Notes: a model not told the origin generated them from the letters alone. 64,000 bases of DNA from Henriciella barbarensis (GCF_003576345.1 NZ_QWGB01000005.1:620001-684000); one strand, 5' to 3'. Counted from the first letter of the stretch, positions 41,168-51,794 are shown. Numbers and translations: made by a program.

Positions 41168-42541
41168 ATGACCACCCCAACTTTGCGCCCAGAGCCCAAG
41201 CGTCTCTTCATCAAGACGTATGGTTGCCAGATGAATGTTTATGACAGCGAGCGTATGCGCGATGTGCTGCGCCCGCTTGGCTATCAGCCTGTCGACGGTC
41301 CGGAGACTGCTGACCTCGTTGTGCTGAACACCTGCCATATTCGTGAGAAGGCGACCGAAAAGGTCTATTCCGAGCTTGGCCAGATCAAGAAGATGAAAGA
41401 GGCCTCCGGCGGCAAGATGACCATCGCTGTCGCAGGGTGTGTCGCCCAGGCCGAAGGCGCTGAGATCATGCGCCGCCAGCCAGCTGTGGACCTGGTGCTT
41501 GGTCCGCAGGCCTATCACAAACTGCCTGAAATGGTCGCCCGCGCCAGCCGCGCGACAGGCGACCGGCTGGAAACTGAATTCGAGACGCTTGAGAAGTTCG
41601 ACGCCTTGCCAAAGCAGCGTGAGGCGGATGGCCCTGCTGCGTTCCTGTCTGTGCAGGAAGGCTGCGACAAGTTCTGCACCTTCTGTGTCGTACCCTATAC
41701 ACGCGGCGCAGAGCTTTCGCGGCCCGTGGATGACATCGTCGTGGAAGCGCGCAGCCTTGCCGCCCAGGGCGTTCGTGACATTTCGCTGCTCGGCCAGAAC
41801 GTGAATGCCTGGCATGGCGCGGCGCCAAAGCTGGAGGGCGGCGGCGAATGGGGCCTTGGCCAGCTTGCGCGCCACCTGTCGAAGATCGGCGGTATTGACC
41901 GTATTCGCTACACGACCAGCCACCCGCGCGACATGGATGACGATCTGATCGCCGCCCATGGCGAAGTGCCAGAACTGATGCCCTTTCTGCACCTGCCCGT
42001 GCAGTCCGGCTCTGACCGTATCCTGAAAGCCATGAACCGCGGCCACACGGCCGAGCATTATCTCGATATCATGCGCCGTATGCGCGATGCCCGCCCTGAC
42101 ATGGCGCTTGCGTCTGACTTCATCGTCGGCTTCCCCGGCGAGTCCGATCAGGACTTTGAAGACACGATGAATCTTGTCCGCGAAGTTGGGTACGCGATAG
42201 CCTATTCATTCAAATATTCACCGCGCCCGGGCACACCGGCAGCTGACATGTTCAGCCATGTGCCCGAAGAGGTGAAGGACGAACGCCTGCAGCGGCTGCA
42301 AACCCTGCTGAAGCAGCAGCAAACCGAGTTCAACGCATCCAAGGTTGGCGAAACGCTGCCCGTGCTTGTAACCGGCAAGGGCAAGATGGAAGGGCAGGCA
42401 CATGGCCGCTCCCCGTGGATGCAGGCGGTTCACTTCGATGCGCCGGAAAGCCTTGTCGGGCAGATCGTGGATGTAAAGATCGTTGGTTCGACGATGAGCT
42501 CACTAACGGGTGAATACGCCCACGTGGTGGAGGCCGCCTGA
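41168..42541 (+). CDS. miaB: tRNA-2-methylthio-N6-dimethylallyladenosine synthase
   Basis: A 457-residue radical SAM methylthiotransferase. The N-terminal UPF0004 domain has K-T-Y-G-C-Q-M-N (Cys20) and other cluster cysteines (N-T-C-H, A-G-C-V); the radical SAM site is C-D-K-F-C-T-F-C near 168; the C-terminal TRAM domain ends the chain. It carries two [4Fe-4S] clusters and turns i6A37 into ms2i6A37 in tRNAs. The Nfu gene upstream may supply clusters. It is followed by phoH with one base between stop and the TTG start. Confidence 0.96.
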   Translation: MTTPTLRPEPKRLFIKTYGCQMNVYDSERMRDVLRPLGYQPVDGPETADLVVLNTCHIREKATEKVYSELGQIKKMKEASGGKMTIAVAGCVAQAEGAEIMRRQPAVDLVLGPQAYHKLPEMVARASRATGDRLETEFETLEKFDALPKQREADGPAAFLSVQEGCDKFCTFCVVPYTRGAELSRPVDDIVVEARSLAAQGVRDISLLGQNVNAWHGAAPKLEGGGEWGLGQLARHLSKIGGIDRIRYTTSHPRDMDDDLIAAHGEVPELMPFLHLPVQSGSDRILKAMNRGHTAEHYLDIMRRMRDARPDMALASDFIVGFPGESDQDFEDTMNLVREVGYAIAYSFKYSPRPGTPAADMFSHVPEEVKDERLQRLQTLLKQQQTEFNASKVGETLPVLVTGKGKMEGQAHGRSPWMQAVHFDAPESLVGQIVDVKIVGSTMSSLTGEYAHVVEAA

Positions 42542-42542
42542 G

Positions 42543-43526
42543 TTGAAAGGCACCGTCACCCGCCTCTACACCCCGGACAATCCAACGCTTCTTCCAGCGA
42601 TCTGCGGGCCGCAGCATCGCAATCTGATGAAGCTGGAAATGGCGCTTATCGATGGGAAGTTAAAAGCTGACAGCCAGGGCGGCAGCATCCGGCTGACTGG
42701 CACGCAGGCCGCTGTCGCGGATGGAGAAGCGGCGCTGGCGGCGTTCGAGCGTATGCTAAAGAGCGACCCGTCTGCTGGCGAAGATGCCTTTGAAGGCGCC
42801 ATCGATCAGGCCCGCGCCCCGGCTGAAAGCTATGGCTCGCTGACCGGTCTTCGCGTGCCGGTGATGCCCCAGACGCGCACGCAGGCCCAGTATATTGACC
42901 ATCTCACCCGCGAAGGCCGCGACCTTGTCTTCGGCGTCGGCCCTGCCGGTACCGGCAAGACCTATCTTGCTGTCGCGGCGGGCGCCGCCGAGCTTCGCAA
43001 GAAGACCAAGGAGCGCCTCATCATTACGCGCCCTGCCGTTGAAGCTGGCGAGAATCTTGGCTTCCTGCCAGGCGACCTTGAAGAGAAGGTCGAGCCCTAT
43101 CTCCGCCCGATCTGGGACGCGCTGAACGAAGTCCTCGGCGCCGACCATGTCGAGCGGATGCGTGAGAAGAAGATCATCGAAGTGGCGCCGCTCGCCTTTA
43201 TGCGCGGGCGCACGCTGAAAAATGCCTTTGTCATCATGGATGAAGCGCAAAACGCCACCGTCGGGCAGACCAAGATGGTACTGACGCGGCTAGGCCGCGA
43301 CTCGCGCATGGTCGTGACGGGTGATCCGGGACAGGTGGACCTACCGCCTAAAACGCAATCAGGCCTCGCCCATGCGCTGCGTATCCTCGAAGGCGTCGAA
43401 GGGACGGGTATCGTGCATTTCTCTGCATCGGATGTGCGTCGCCATGCGCTCGTCTCACGCATCATACGCGCCTATGACAAGGATGCTGCCCCCATCGACG
43501 CAAAGACGTCAGGGGCTGGATCGTGA
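42543..43526 (+). CDS. phoH: PhoH family ATPase (PhoL-like)
   Basis: A 327-residue protein. The PhoH domain (about 110-320) has Walker [10 protein letters not shown] near 136 and the Walker B-like V-I-M-D-E-A-Q-N near 230. In bacteria this protein (PhoH2/PhoL/YbeZ) works with YbeY in RNA processing and is thought to be an RNA helicase or ATPase. I place the start at a TTG (42543) because GGAGG precedes it by 9 bases and K-G-T-V-T-R-L then begins the protein; a GTG at 42510 would overlap miaB. The stop overlaps ybeY by 4 bases. Confidence 0.9.
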   Translation: MKGTVTRLYTPDNPTLLPAICGPQHRNLMKLEMALIDGKLKADSQGGSIRLTGTQAAVADGEAALAAFERMLKSDPSAGEDAFEGAIDQARAPAESYGSLTGLRVPVMPQTRTQAQYIDHLTREGRDLVFGVGPAGTGKTYLAVAAGAAELRKKTKERLIITRPAVEAGENLGFLPGDLEEKVEPYLRPIWDALNEVLGADHVERMREKKIIEVAPLAFMRGRTLKNAFVIMDEAQNATVGQTKMVLTRLGRDSRMVVTGDPGQVDLPPKTQSGLAHALRILEGVEGTGIVHFSASDVRRHALVSRIIRAYDKDAAPIDAKTSGAGS

Positions 43527-43981
43527 GCATCGCGCTGGACCTGCGCATAAAGGACGCAGGCTGGACTGATGAGATGGAAGATCCCGAAACGGTCTGCCAA
43601 CGCGCGCTAAAGGCAGCGCTCGCCCTTACAGGGATTGAAGGAGAGGTCGCGCTTCTCCTGACCGATGACAACGAGATGCATACGCTGAACCGGGACTGGC
43701 GCGGCAAGGACAAACCGACCGATGTCCTGTCCTTCCCGGCTGATGAGATGGACGCGCCATTTCTTGGTGACATCGCTGTTGGACTTGGTGTTTCGCGTGG
43801 CGATGCAGTCACACGCGGCATCAAATTGACCGATCACCTTAGCCACCTCGTCATTCACGGCTATCTTCACCTGCTTGGCTATGATCATATGAGCGAGGAA
43901 GAGGCCCGCGAGATGGAGGCGCTCGAAATCAAGGCCCTGTCCGGCCTTGGAATTGGCGACCCCTATGGCAGAGACCTCTGA
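43523..43981 (+). CDS. ybeY: endoribonuclease / rRNA maturation factor YbeY
   Basis: A 152-residue protein with the UPF0054 metal motif [11 protein letters not shown] near 113. The earlier T-D-V-L-S-F-P near 72 is also conserved. It is a zinc-dependent endoribonuclease that matures 16S rRNA and takes part in ribosome quality control. Its GTG start overlaps the phoH TGA (GTGA), so the pair is coupled. It is followed by corC 11 bases later. Confidence 0.95.
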   Translation: MSIALDLRIKDAGWTDEMEDPETVCQRALKAALALTGIEGEVALLLTDDNEMHTLNRDWRGKDKPTDVLSFPADEMDAPFLGDIAVGLGVSRGDAVTRGIKLTDHLSHLVIHGYLHLLGYDHMSEEEAREMEALEIKALSGLGIGDPYGRDL

Positions 43982-43992
43982 GCTGGAATGAG

Positions 43993-44838
43993 ATGACTGA
44001 CACAACTGACCGAGAGAGACGGCGCCGCCCGCGACTTTTCAGATTCAGCCGGCGGCGCGAAAACGAAAAGCAGCAAGCAGAAGCTGTTACGGTGCAGAAC
44101 GCACATCACACGCCTGCCCAGCTTCGACTGCGGCTTGCCGAGTTTGAACAGGGCCGTGTAGCAAATGTCATGGTGCCGCGAGCAGAAATTGTCGGCGTGG
44201 AACTCTCGACTGACCTTCCGACCCTGATCCAGCTCTACGCCGAAGAATCTCATTCGCGCCTGCCAGTCTATCGAGAAACGCTCGACGACCCGATCGGCCT
44301 CGTTCACATCAAGGACGTAGTTGGCGAAATTGCGCGCGGCGGCGAGGGGCTCGACAGGCCTCTGGAACGTTTGCGCCGCGATATCCTCTATGTCCCGCCT
44401 TCGATGAAGCTTGCTGACCTTCTGGTGAAGATGCAGACCAGCCGCATTCATATGGCGCTCGTCGTTGATGAATATGGCGGTACGGACGGCCTTGTTTCGC
44501 TAGAGGATCTCATGGAGGAGATTGTCGGCGATATCGAAGATGAGCACGATGAAGAACCTGCAATGGTCGTGCGGCGTGGACGCCACGCATGGGAAGTCGA
44601 CGCCCGCATGGAAATCTCGGACTTCCTCGAAAAGACCGGAATGGATCTGGATCTCGGCAATCAGGACGTTGAGGTCGACACGCTAGGCGGCGTTGCCTTC
44701 GCGCTCGCCGGGAAAGTCCCCTTACGAGGCGAAGTGCTACGCCACCCTGTCGGCGCTGACATAGAAATCATGGATGGTGACGCCCGGCGAATTGAGCGCC
44801 TCGTCATCCGGCGTGCGACTGTTGAGGCTGGAGCTTGA
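43993..44838 (+). CDS. corC: CorC/HlyC-family CBS domain protein
   Basis: A 281-residue protein with an N-terminal polar region of 45 residues, a CBS pair (about 58-185; M-V-P-R-A-E-I-V-G-V at the start) and a C-terminal transporter-associated CorC_HlyC domain (about 195-275). The D-E-Y-G-G-T-D-G-L-V-S-L-E-D motif near 157 is the family mark. It lacks the DUF21 membrane domain of the full-length CNNM/CorB proteins, so it is the soluble CorC form involved in Mg2+/Co2+ export or, near lnt, in envelope homeostasis. The next gene, lnt, overlaps by 4 bases. Confidence 0.93.
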   Translation: MTDTTDRERRRRPRLFRFSRRRENEKQQAEAVTVQNAHHTPAQLRLRLAEFEQGRVANVMVPRAEIVGVELSTDLPTLIQLYAEESHSRLPVYRETLDDPIGLVHIKDVVGEIARGGEGLDRPLERLRRDILYVPPSMKLADLLVKMQTSRIHMALVVDEYGGTDGLVSLEDLMEEIVGDIEDEHDEEPAMVVRRGRHAWEVDARMEISDFLEKTGMDLDLGNQDVEVDTLGGVAFALAGKVPLRGEVLRHPVGADIEIMDGDARRIERLVIRRATVEAGA

Positions 44839-46475
44839 GTGCTCGAGAGCAGAGCTACGGGCTGACAGCCCTCGCGCCCCTGCATCAGGGTGTCTCCGGT
44901 ATTTCGGGTCTGCTCGCATTCCTGCTCTGTGTTGTTCTTGGTGCCGTCGCGGCGCTTGGCTTTGCGCCCTTCCATATCGCGCTTGCACTTATCGTCTGCG
45001 TGACACTGCTGATCTGGATGATGGACGGTGCCCGTAAGAAGGCACGCTGGGGCCGCGCCCTTTTCATGCGCGGCTGGGCTTTTGGCTATGGCTTCTTCCT
45101 CGTCAGCATGTACTGGACGGTGTCGCCATTCCTCGTCGATCCAGCACAGCATGCTGCCTATATCTGGATGCCGCTTGTCCTGCTGCCTGGCGGCATGGCG
45201 CTTATATGGGGTGCAGCTTTCTCCCTTGCGGGTGCTTTCTGGTCGGCATCGCCGTCGCGCATCTTTATTTTCACCGTCTTCATGGGGCTCGCTGAACTTC
45301 TTCGCGGCTATCTGTTCGGCGGCTTTCCCTGGAATATTTTCGGCACGACCTGGACCCCGGGAAGCTCATTGTCGCAGGCGGCCTCGCTGGGCGGGGTTTA
45401 CTGGCTGACGCTTCTGACGCTGTTCGTTAGCGCCGCCCCCGCCGCCCTCGTCGATACGCGCGAGGTGCGGGGCTTGTTCGAGCGCGCCTTGCCCATCACC
45501 GCGGCCGTGATCCTTGCCAGCGTAGGCTGGGCGTGGGGCGCGCAACGTCTCGCAGAACCGTCCCAGATGACAGAGCAGCACGTCGTCCTGATGGACCCAG
45601 GCGTACCGCAGGCGGAAAAGTACAATGGTGGGTCTGACCGGCTGTTTCGCCGTTATCTCAACTTCCTGAAGCAGGTTGAGAGCGCAGATGATGATATCGT
45701 CGTCTGGCCGGAAGGTGCCCTGCCCTTCTACCTGCTGACCAACACATATGCGATCGACACAATCTCAACCTATCTCGGCAACCGCACGCTCATTGTTGGC
45801 TCAACCCGCCGCAGCCTTGAGGAAGACGACACGGTCTTTTTCAACAGCCTTGCGGTACTGGCAGCCGAGAACGGTCAGTCCGAACTTATCGGGCTTTATG
45901 ACAAGCACCGACTGGTGCCCTTTGGCGAACTGGCCGCGACGGACATAATTCCTTTCGGCGACATGATGGCGGGCTTTCTTCCTGGCGCGATGCAGGAGCT
46001 TGCGTCCGCAGGGTTCACGCCGGGCGCCGAGCCGACTGTCGTTTTCCCACGCGATGTTCCCCCCTTCGTGGCACTCATCTGTTACGAAGCACTGTTTCCA
46101 GAGATTACCCGCAACGCAAGGCCACAGCGCGAAGCGGCCCGATGGATTGTAACCATTTCCAACGATGCGTGGTTCGGTCGAGGACTCGGGCCTGCGCAGC
46201 ATTATGCCCAGAACCGCTACCGCTCCATCGAAAGCGGGCTGCCTATGGCGCGTGTCGCCAGCCGCGGTGCAACCGCGGTAATAGACGGCTTCGGCCGCGA
46301 AACTGCGCGAGGTCAGCGCATGCCAGGTGACCCCGAAGGCTGGGTCTCGTCTGTCGTGCGCGCGCCGCTACCAGAACCACTTGCGACGACGGCCTATCAA
46401 CGGTTTGGCGCCGCGCTCTTCTGGCTCACACTCGCTGGTTTCACGGTTCTGGCCTTCTTCACCTGGCGGCGCTAG
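44835..46475 (+). CDS. lnt: apolipoprotein N-acyltransferase
   Basis: A 546-residue inner-membrane enzyme. The N-terminal part has about seven helices; the C-terminal nitrilase domain (about 250-500) carries the triad: Glu in W-P-E-G-A-L-P-F, Lys in Y-D-K-H-R-L-V-P-F-G-E, and Cys in I-C-Y-E-A-L-F-P-E. It adds the third acyl chain to lipoproteins in the last maturation step, relevant to the lipoproteins at 3097, 16131 and 36706. The start is a TTG at 44835 overlapping the corC TGA; a later start cannot be ruled out. The corC-lnt order is conserved in alphaproteobacteria. Confidence 0.95.
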   Translation: MSAREQSYGLTALAPLHQGVSGISGLLAFLLCVVLGAVAALGFAPFHIALALIVCVTLLIWMMDGARKKARWGRALFMRGWAFGYGFFLVSMYWTVSPFLVDPAQHAAYIWMPLVLLPGGMALIWGAAFSLAGAFWSASPSRIFIFTVFMGLAELLRGYLFGGFPWNIFGTTWTPGSSLSQAASLGGVYWLTLLTLFVSAAPAALVDTREVRGLFERALPITAAVILASVGWAWGAQRLAEPSQMTEQHVVLMDPGVPQAEKYNGGSDRLFRRYLNFLKQVESADDDIVVWPEGALPFYLLTNTYAIDTISTYLGNRTLIVGSTRRSLEEDDTVFFNSLAVLAAENGQSELIGLYDKHRLVPFGELAATDIIPFGDMMAGFLPGAMQELASAGFTPGAEPTVVFPRDVPPFVALICYEALFPEITRNARPQREAARWIVTISNDAWFGRGLGPAQHYAQNRYRSIESGLPMARVASRGATAVIDGFGRETARGQRMPGDPEGWVSSVVRAPLPEPLATTAYQRFGAALFWLTLAGFTVLAFFTWRR

Positions 46476-46523
46476 AAGCCAGCCAGAACCGACATCAAAT
46501 CCGCCCCCTCAAGAAGCGATTAT

Positions 46524-46937
46524 ATGCCCGAGAGTAAATTACCCAACAGGATCGACGAACTGGTCGGTCAGCGTATCCGCTGGCGCCGCAAGGAACTTAA
46601 ATGGACCCAGGAACAGTTGAGCGAAAAGCTCGGCCTGACCTTCCAGCAGGTCCAGAAATACGAGAAGGGCGTGAACCGTATATCGGCCGGGCGTCTTTAC
46701 GAACTGGCCTGCGTACTCGATGTGGAGATCGGCTATTTCTTTGAAGGCGCCAAGGAATACCTCTCCCTGCCCCAGCAGTTTCAGGAAGAGACCGCAGAAG
46801 CGGCGCCGCTCCCTCAATTCGATCATGAGGCCATGGATCTGGTTTCCCATTTCCAGCAGATCCGGAATGAAGAGTTGCGCAAGGCACTGCTCGCCACCGT
46901 CAAGGCTGCGGGCGTGACGGATGACGAGGATAGTTGA
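46524..46937 (+). CDS. Xre-family regulator between lnt and metK
   Basis: A 137-residue protein. The HTH_3 domain (about 10-66) includes W-T-Q-E-Q-L-S-E-K-L-G-L-T-F-Q-Q-V-Q-K-Y-E with the strong K-Y-E-K-G-V-N-R-I-S-A turn. The C-terminal 70 residues are acidic and helical. A regulator of this form between lnt and metK is a common alphaproteobacterial arrangement, so it is a core gene and not part of a mobile element. Its targets are unknown. ATG at 46524 is used. Confidence 0.9.
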   Translation: MPESKLPNRIDELVGQRIRWRRKELKWTQEQLSEKLGLTFQQVQKYEKGVNRISAGRLYELACVLDVEIGYFFEGAKEYLSLPQQFQEETAEAAPLPQFDHEAMDLVSHFQQIRNEELRKALLATVKAAGVTDDEDS

Positions 46938-46939
46938 AA

Positions 46940-46978
46940 AGCCTAGCCTCAACAAAGCGAAGCCTATAACAGGGCTAG
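46940..46978 (+). promoter_or_regulatory. structured leader upstream of metK
   Basis: AGCCTA occurs twice (46940-46945 and 46961-46966). CTAGCC (46943-46948) can pair with GGCTAG (46973-46978), closing a 24-base loop, while the second AGCC can pair instead with GGCT in the same place. Two exclusive foldings before a methionine-pathway gene are suggestive. I could not match a known SAM riboswitch consensus. Confidence 0.35.
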
Positions 46979-47008
46979 ATCGACCACTTTTAAAGCCGGA
47001 ATAGAATT

Positions 47009-48205
47009 TTGACCGATCCAGTATTTCTTTTTACCAGCGAGAGCGTCTCTGAAGGGCACCCGGACAAGGTTTGTGACCGTGTTTCCGATGAGGTGGTGGA
47101 CCTGTATTTCCGTGAAGCTATCAAGGCAGGCTACGACACGTCGCGCGTGCGGGTGGCTTGTGAAACAGCCGCGACCACGAACCAGATCGCCCTTCTAGGT
47201 GAGATGCGCGGACCGGACACGATCACGTCCGATATGATCGAAGACGTCGTTCGCGCCGCCGTAAAGGATATCGGTTACGAACAGGATGGCTTTCACTGGG
47301 AGAATCTGAAGCTCAGCAACTGGCTGCACGGCCAGTCTGAAGACATCGCCGCTGGTGTTGATGAAGGTACGGGTACCTACACCGAAGAGGGTGCTGGCGA
47401 TCAGGGCATCATGTTCGGCTATGCGAGCGACGAAACCGATGAGCTGATGCCGGCTCCGATCTCTTACTCGCACCGCATCCTGAAGCAGATGGCCGAGTTG
47501 CGCCATTCCGGCGAGCGCCCGGAATTCGAACCAGACGCCAAGAGCCAGGTCACCATGCTATATAGCAATGGCAAGCCTATCGGCGTCGATGCGGTGGTTG
47601 TTTCCACTCAGCATCAGGATGGTCTGTCCGCAGCCGATGTGCGCGAACTCGTTCGTCCGGTGGTCAAGGACATCCTGCCAGACGGCTGGTTCCCGGAAGA
47701 AGACAAGTTCTATGTGAACCCAACTGGCAAGTTCGTCATCGGCGGCCCCGATGGCGATGCCGGCCTGACAGGCCGCAAGATCATCGTTGACACCTATGGT
47801 GGTTCGGCCCCGCACGGCGGCGGCGCGTTCTCTGGCAAGGACCCGACGAAGGTCGACCGCTCGGCGGCCTATGCGGCACGTTATCTGGCGAAGAACGTTG
47901 TTGCGGCAGGCCTTGCCCAGCGTTGCACGCTGCAGCTTTCATACGCAATCGGCGTGGCTCGTCCGCTCTCTATCAATGTCAATCTGCACGACACGGCAAA
48001 TACGGATGAGCGCAAACTTGAAAAGCGCCTGATGGAAGTGATGGACCTGTCCCCACGCGGCATCCGCACGGCATTGGGCCTGAACAAGCCGATCTTCGCG
48101 CGCACCGCAGCTTATGGCCATTTCGGCCGCAAGCCGGACTCCGATGGCGGCTTCTCATGGGAAAAGACGGATCTGGTCGACCAGCTGAAAGACCTGGTGG
48201 GATAG
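47009..48205 (+). CDS. metK: S-adenosylmethionine synthetase
   Basis: A 398-residue enzyme, the standard MetK size. Motifs are E-G-H-P-D-K-V-C-D near 15, [12 protein letters not shown] near 130 and [16 protein letters not shown] near 270. It makes AdoMet from methionine and ATP, serving the many methyltransferases and radical SAM enzymes here. The start is a TTG with GGA 9 bases upstream; no in-frame ATG fits. Its last 94 bases overlap the convergent membrane-protein gene on the other strand. Confidence 0.96.
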   Translation: MTDPVFLFTSESVSEGHPDKVCDRVSDEVVDLYFREAIKAGYDTSRVRVACETAATTNQIALLGEMRGPDTITSDMIEDVVRAAVKDIGYEQDGFHWENLKLSNWLHGQSEDIAAGVDEGTGTYTEEGAGDQGIMFGYASDETDELMPAPISYSHRILKQMAELRHSGERPEFEPDAKSQVTMLYSNGKPIGVDAVVVSTQHQDGLSAADVRELVRPVVKDILPDGWFPEEDKFYVNPTGKFVIGGPDGDAGLTGRKIIVDTYGGSAPHGGGAFSGKDPTKVDRSAAYAARYLAKNVVAAGLAQRCTLQLSYAIGVARPLSINVNLHDTANTDERKLEKRLMEVMDLSPRGIRTALGLNKPIFARTAAYGHFGRKPDSDGGFSWEKTDLVDQLKDLVG

Positions 48206-49812
48206 AGTATGCCCTGCCAAGTTGCCGGGCAGATCTTCCAGTAAACGCCCGGCGTATCGAACGATGACCTGATACGCGCACAACTCTGAGTATTTACAGC
48301 AATATTTTCGATCTGCTCGAGACGGCGGACGGTTTCTGAAAAGGAACCTTCCGCCGTTTCCGTTATGACGACATAAAGTTCAGTGTACGGATCGCGAACA
48401 AGTTCACGTATCCGGCTGCGATATCCTTCGAGGGCTGGCGCGCTCCAATCCTGCGGAACGAGATGCGTTAGACGCGCAGATTCCGGAAAGAAGGGCGACA
48501 GGAACGCCCCTGGATAGCCGCCTGCAAAAGCGATAACGGCATTGGAATAAGCGTCCTCGTCTGGAAGCTCGGCGGCCACATAAGGGGCGCTCCAGTTTGC
48601 TGGCCACGGCGCACGACGCAGGAGTGAGGGCTGCGTCATCACTGACAGCCCCACCGCGCATGCAAGCCCAACAAGCGCGGCGCGACTACCTGCCAACCAG
48701 CCGGGCCTCCATAACGCAATGAGAAGCACAGCCATGAGCGGACCAATCATCCACGCCGCAATGATGTAGCGGGCGATAGAGAAAACGAAGGTCCACCCGA
48801 TCACCATGACGATGAAACCGCCAGCGAGCGCGCAGGCTTCGCGCACACCCGGTTTCGTATTAACTCGGCGCCACGCGAAAGCAGGGATCAAGAGCGCAAG
48901 GCTGGCGAGATAGCCTAGCTGAAGGCGCGGATCGAAGAAGTCGTGCTCATTAATCATCTCGCCGTCGAACAGGAAAGCGAATGGTCTGATGAGCGCGCCG
49001 AAGAAGCCATTGGGCAAGTAGCGCGTGTCGCGAAAGGCTTCCTCTGGGCCTAAGGGCGAATCGAACACTCCGTTGAGCAACGGAAAGATCGGATTGCCAT
49101 ATGTTTCGTACAGATAGAATGCCGAACTGCCGCCGGTGAGCGCGATACCGATCAAGGCAAATACTGCGCAGACAAGTGTGCCAGATATCCGCTCGCGCCA
49201 GCCCTGCATGAGGATAAGCGCGGTCGTTGCGAAGAAGAGGGCATATACCGCATTGGTAAGCTTCAGACCGATACAAAGGCCGAGCAGACCGCTCGCAGCG
49301 GCGAGCCTTTTCCAGTTCAGTCGCTCATCAAGGCGAGGAAAGAGCAGCACGAGCGAGGCGAAGAATACCACGGTGAAGACGGCATCGTTGCGCAGTGAGC
49401 CGAACAGGCCAAACTGTGCCTCCGCTAGAAAACCTGCGACCGCTATCGACAGGACGAGGAGCAGGCTTGGTTTTGCGCCGGTGCGAGCGAGAACGCGGCG
49501 CGAAAGTGCGTAGAGCGCCGGCAGACCGAGCCCCTGCAGTATGCCAAGCAGGAAAGCGACGGCCCTGCCGGGCAGCCATTCAATCAGCAACCAGATAAAA
49601 ACCTGCCAGCCGGGACTGGCGAAACTGTGCATTTCGGCAGGCGCGAGATCATGACCATCCCGCCCATTGAGAGCTGCCCAGCCATTGTACAGGTGATAAT
49701 GGGCGACATCGAAACTTGCATCACGAGGCACCATCATGGAGAACGCGCCGAAACAGGCCAGCCACACTGCCCACCAACGCCACGAAATCTCGCTGGCAGG
49801 AAGGTCGGTCAC
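48112..49812 (-). CDS. polytopic membrane protein, glycosyltransferase-like
   Basis: About 566 residues with roughly 11-12 hydrophobic helices and an early periplasmic loop [14 protein letters not shown], of the kind found in GT-C-fold membrane glycosyltransferases (ArnT/PMT-like). The soluble C-terminal 100 residues are probably periplasmic. Substrate and activity are not known. The start is taken as a GTG at 49812, which leaves room for trmB; a GTG at 49863 with GGAG upstream would overlap the trmB start by 22 bases. The C-terminal 30 codons overlap metK tail to tail. Confidence 0.75.
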   Translation of the reverse strand: MTDLPASEISWRWWAVWLACFGAFSMMVPRDASFDVAHYHLYNGWAALNGRDGHDLAPAEMHSFASPGWQVFIWLLIEWLPGRAVAFLLGILQGLGLPALYALSRRVLARTGAKPSLLLVLSIAVAGFLAEAQFGLFGSLRNDAVFTVVFFASLVLLFPRLDERLNWKRLAAASGLLGLCIGLKLTNAVYALFFATTALILMQGWRERISGTLVCAVFALIGIALTGGSSAFYLYETYGNPIFPLLNGVFDSPLGPEEAFRDTRYLPNGFFGALIRPFAFLFDGEMINEHDFFDPRLQLGYLASLALLIPAFAWRRVNTKPGVREACALAGGFIVMVIGWTFVFSIARYIIAAWMIGPLMAVLLIALWRPGWLAGSRAALVGLACAVGLSVMTQPSLLRRAPWPANWSAPYVAAELPDEDAYSNAVIAFAGGYPGAFLSPFFPESARLTHLVPQDWSAPALEGYRSRIRELVRDPYTELYVVITETAEGSFSETVRRLEQIENIAVNTQSCARIRSSFDTPGVYWKICPATWQGILYPTRSFSWSTRSVFSHEKPPSESGLRPKWP

Positions 49813-49841
49813 TGACTGGCGCCCCGCTATCGGAGCTTGTC

Positions 49842-50537
49842 GTGAAACCGTCTGAACACTCACCCATTCGCTCCTTCGGCCGAAAGGGCGGTCGCCCCCT
49901 GTCCGGCAGACAACAGAGTTTGGTTGATAATCTCTTGCCCCGCCTGAGGCTCCCGCGCGATGCGGCCGCGCTCGATACGCCATTGCACCTCTTTGACGCA
50001 GAGGTCAGCAAGCTCTGGCTGGAGATTGGTTTTGGCGGCGGCGAACATGTGAGCTCACAGGCCAAGGCCAGCCCGGATGCCGGAATCATGGCGAGTGAGG
50101 TCTTCATTGAAGGCATCGCGAAATGCCTGTCTGATATCGATGAAATGGAGCTTCCCAATGTGCGCCTCTGGGATGAGGATGCCCGCGATCTGGTCGACCT
50201 GCTGCCGGATGCCTGCCTCGACCGCGTCTTCATCCTGTTCCCCGACCCTTGGCCGAAGAAGCGCCATCAGAAGCGTCGCATCATCCAGCCGGATTTCCTG
50301 AGAGAATTGACGCGGGTCATGAAACCGGGGGCGCGCCTGAGGTTCGCGACTGATGTACGCTCCTACGCTGATGAGGCGCTTACCATCTTCCTCGCCGAGC
50401 CGCGCATTGAATGGCTCGCCGCGGCTGCCGATGACTGGCGCAAGCCGCCGGCAGACCACTTCCGGACACGCTACGAAACCAAGAATCTTGGAGACATCGC
50501 ACCGGTCTTTTATGATTTTGAGCGCAAATGTTCCTAG
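49842..50537 (+). CDS. trmB: tRNA (guanine46-N7)-methyltransferase
   Basis: A 231-residue Rossmann methyltransferase. The SAM loop is E-I-G-F-G-G-G-E-H near 53, and the catalytic/tRNA-binding segment is F-P-D-P-W-P-K-K-R-H-Q-K-R-R near 135, characteristic of TrmB. It makes m7G46 in the tRNA variable loop. The frame is open 42 codons upstream, but those are antisense to the membrane-protein gene; the GTG at 49842 has CGGAG 6 bases upstream. Divergent start of the membrane-protein gene lies 29 bases away. Confidence 0.92.
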   Translation: MKPSEHSPIRSFGRKGGRPLSGRQQSLVDNLLPRLRLPRDAAALDTPLHLFDAEVSKLWLEIGFGGGEHVSSQAKASPDAGIMASEVFIEGIAKCLSDIDEMELPNVRLWDEDARDLVDLLPDACLDRVFILFPDPWPKKRHQKRRIIQPDFLRELTRVMKPGARLRFATDVRSYADEALTIFLAEPRIEWLAAAADDWRKPPADHFRTRYETKNLGDIAPVFYDFERKCS

Positions 50538-50600
50538 CCTCAGGTTGATCTCGCAACATTCGACCGTAGGGTGATCGCGGGTCTGAAGGGGAGAGTAGCC

Positions 50601-51794
50601 GTGCTCAGGACAATCGTCATATCTGCAATAGTCACTACAGGTGCGCTTTCCGCATCTGGCCAAGCCGGTGACATCAATGATGTGATATCCGCCTATAATG
50701 AAGCCGCATCTACGGGTAGCGCGGCGGAGCGCTCTGCGGCTGCGCGCGCACTTGGTGTGGCGGCGATGGAGAATCCGGATCATCAGGACGCGGGCCTGCT
50801 CGCCTATGAAGCCGGTCAGTCTCTCTGCGTCTATGATGGGTGCGAAGGCGCCTCCCAGCTTGCCGCATTCGCAACCTCTGCTGAGGTACCGGCAAATGCG
50901 GTACCACCCGCACACATCGAAATCCTTCGCACCTATGCAGACTGGAAAAGCCAACCGAATGGACAGACCCGCAGCGCACTTGATGGCGCGCTCGAAGCAG
51001 GGGTCGATACCGGCGTCTCCCTTCTCACGCTGACAGCCTATCAGGCCCGCTATCTGTATGAGTTTGAAAAGTCGGACTATCGCGAGGCAGAGATCAATGC
51101 CCGCCTGGCCTCCGCTCACTTCGCGCCTTTCAAGGACATGATCGGCAAGAACTGGAGCGATGCGGCGATTGCGGGCATCATCGCTGGCTTCAGCCGCAAT
51201 CCGGATACGCAGGATGTTGTCGAGATGGCTGAGCACCGGGTCGCGCTTGCCAAGCTATCGTCTGAAACCAGCGATACGCCGGACTGGCTCGACCGTCACC
51301 GGCACCTTGCCCATGCGTGGCAACTCGCCATGTATGCCTACTACGAGTCCGGCGGTGGGCGGCGCCAGACCGGAAGCCGCCTTCAGGGTCCCGACCCTGA
51401 CCAGCTGAAGACGGTTATTAGAGACAGTGAGCGCAGGATGCGAGATTATCCGAAGATCAGGACGCGCATCGTCTCGGCCGAGGAGTATGAAGCCGACGAG
51501 AGCAAGCTGCCCTTCTGCTCAGGCGAGCTCGATATGACGCCGCAGCTGCGCTATCCGATGCGAGCGAGCCAGCGAGGTATGTACGGCGCTGTCCTGGCCC
51601 GGCTCAAGATCAACGACCTCAAAGTATCAGACGTCGAGATTCTGGCGGCCGTGCCGCACTCGACATTCGAGGAGCGGGCGAAGAACACCATCATGAAATG
51701 GCGCTGGAACGTCAGCTCAGGCACGCCAGGCGAAACTTGCCGGACGAACCACGACAATATCTTCATTCCGCTCATCTTCGCGATGGAATCCTAG
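50601..51794 (+). CDS. secreted protein with TonB-like C-terminus
   Basis: A 397-residue protein with a signal peptide (cleavage after A-S-G-Q-A, about residue 22). The middle is helical, with TPR-like spacing and no clear family. The last 90 residues (P-Q-L-R-Y-P-M-R-A-S-Q-R-G-M-Y-G-A-V to F-I-P-L-I-F) have the Y-P-x-x-A/R layout of a TonB C-terminal domain, without a TonB membrane anchor, so a periplasmic energy- or cell-wall-linked role is possible. GGGGAGAG lies 6 bases before the GTG at 50601; a GTG at 50571 is also open. Confidence 0.7.
   Translation: MLRTIVISAIVTTGALSASGQAGDINDVISAYNEAASTGSAAERSAAARALGVAAMENPDHQDAGLLAYEAGQSLCVYDGCEGASQLAAFATSAEVPANAVPPAHIEILRTYADWKSQPNGQTRSALDGALEAGVDTGVSLLTLTAYQARYLYEFEKSDYREAEINARLASAHFAPFKDMIGKNWSDAAIAGIIAGFSRNPDTQDVVEMAEHRVALAKLSSETSDTPDWLDRHRHLAHAWQLAMYAYYESGGGRRQTGSRLQGPDPDQLKTVIRDSERRMRDYPKIRTRIVSAEEYEADESKLPFCSGELDMTPQLRYPMRASQRGMYGAVLARLKINDLKVSDVEILAAVPHSTFEERAKNTIMKWRWNVSSGTPGETCRTNHDNIFIPLIFAMES

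Noticed and set aside
40898-42058. 386-codon minus-strand frame across fur and miaB
   Set aside because: Both plus-strand genes are certain; no motif is found in the antisense frame.
46938-47008. SAM/SAH riboswitch upstream of metK
   Set aside because: A stem pair exists, but the conserved residues of the SAM/SAH class were not matched; kept only as an unassigned leader.
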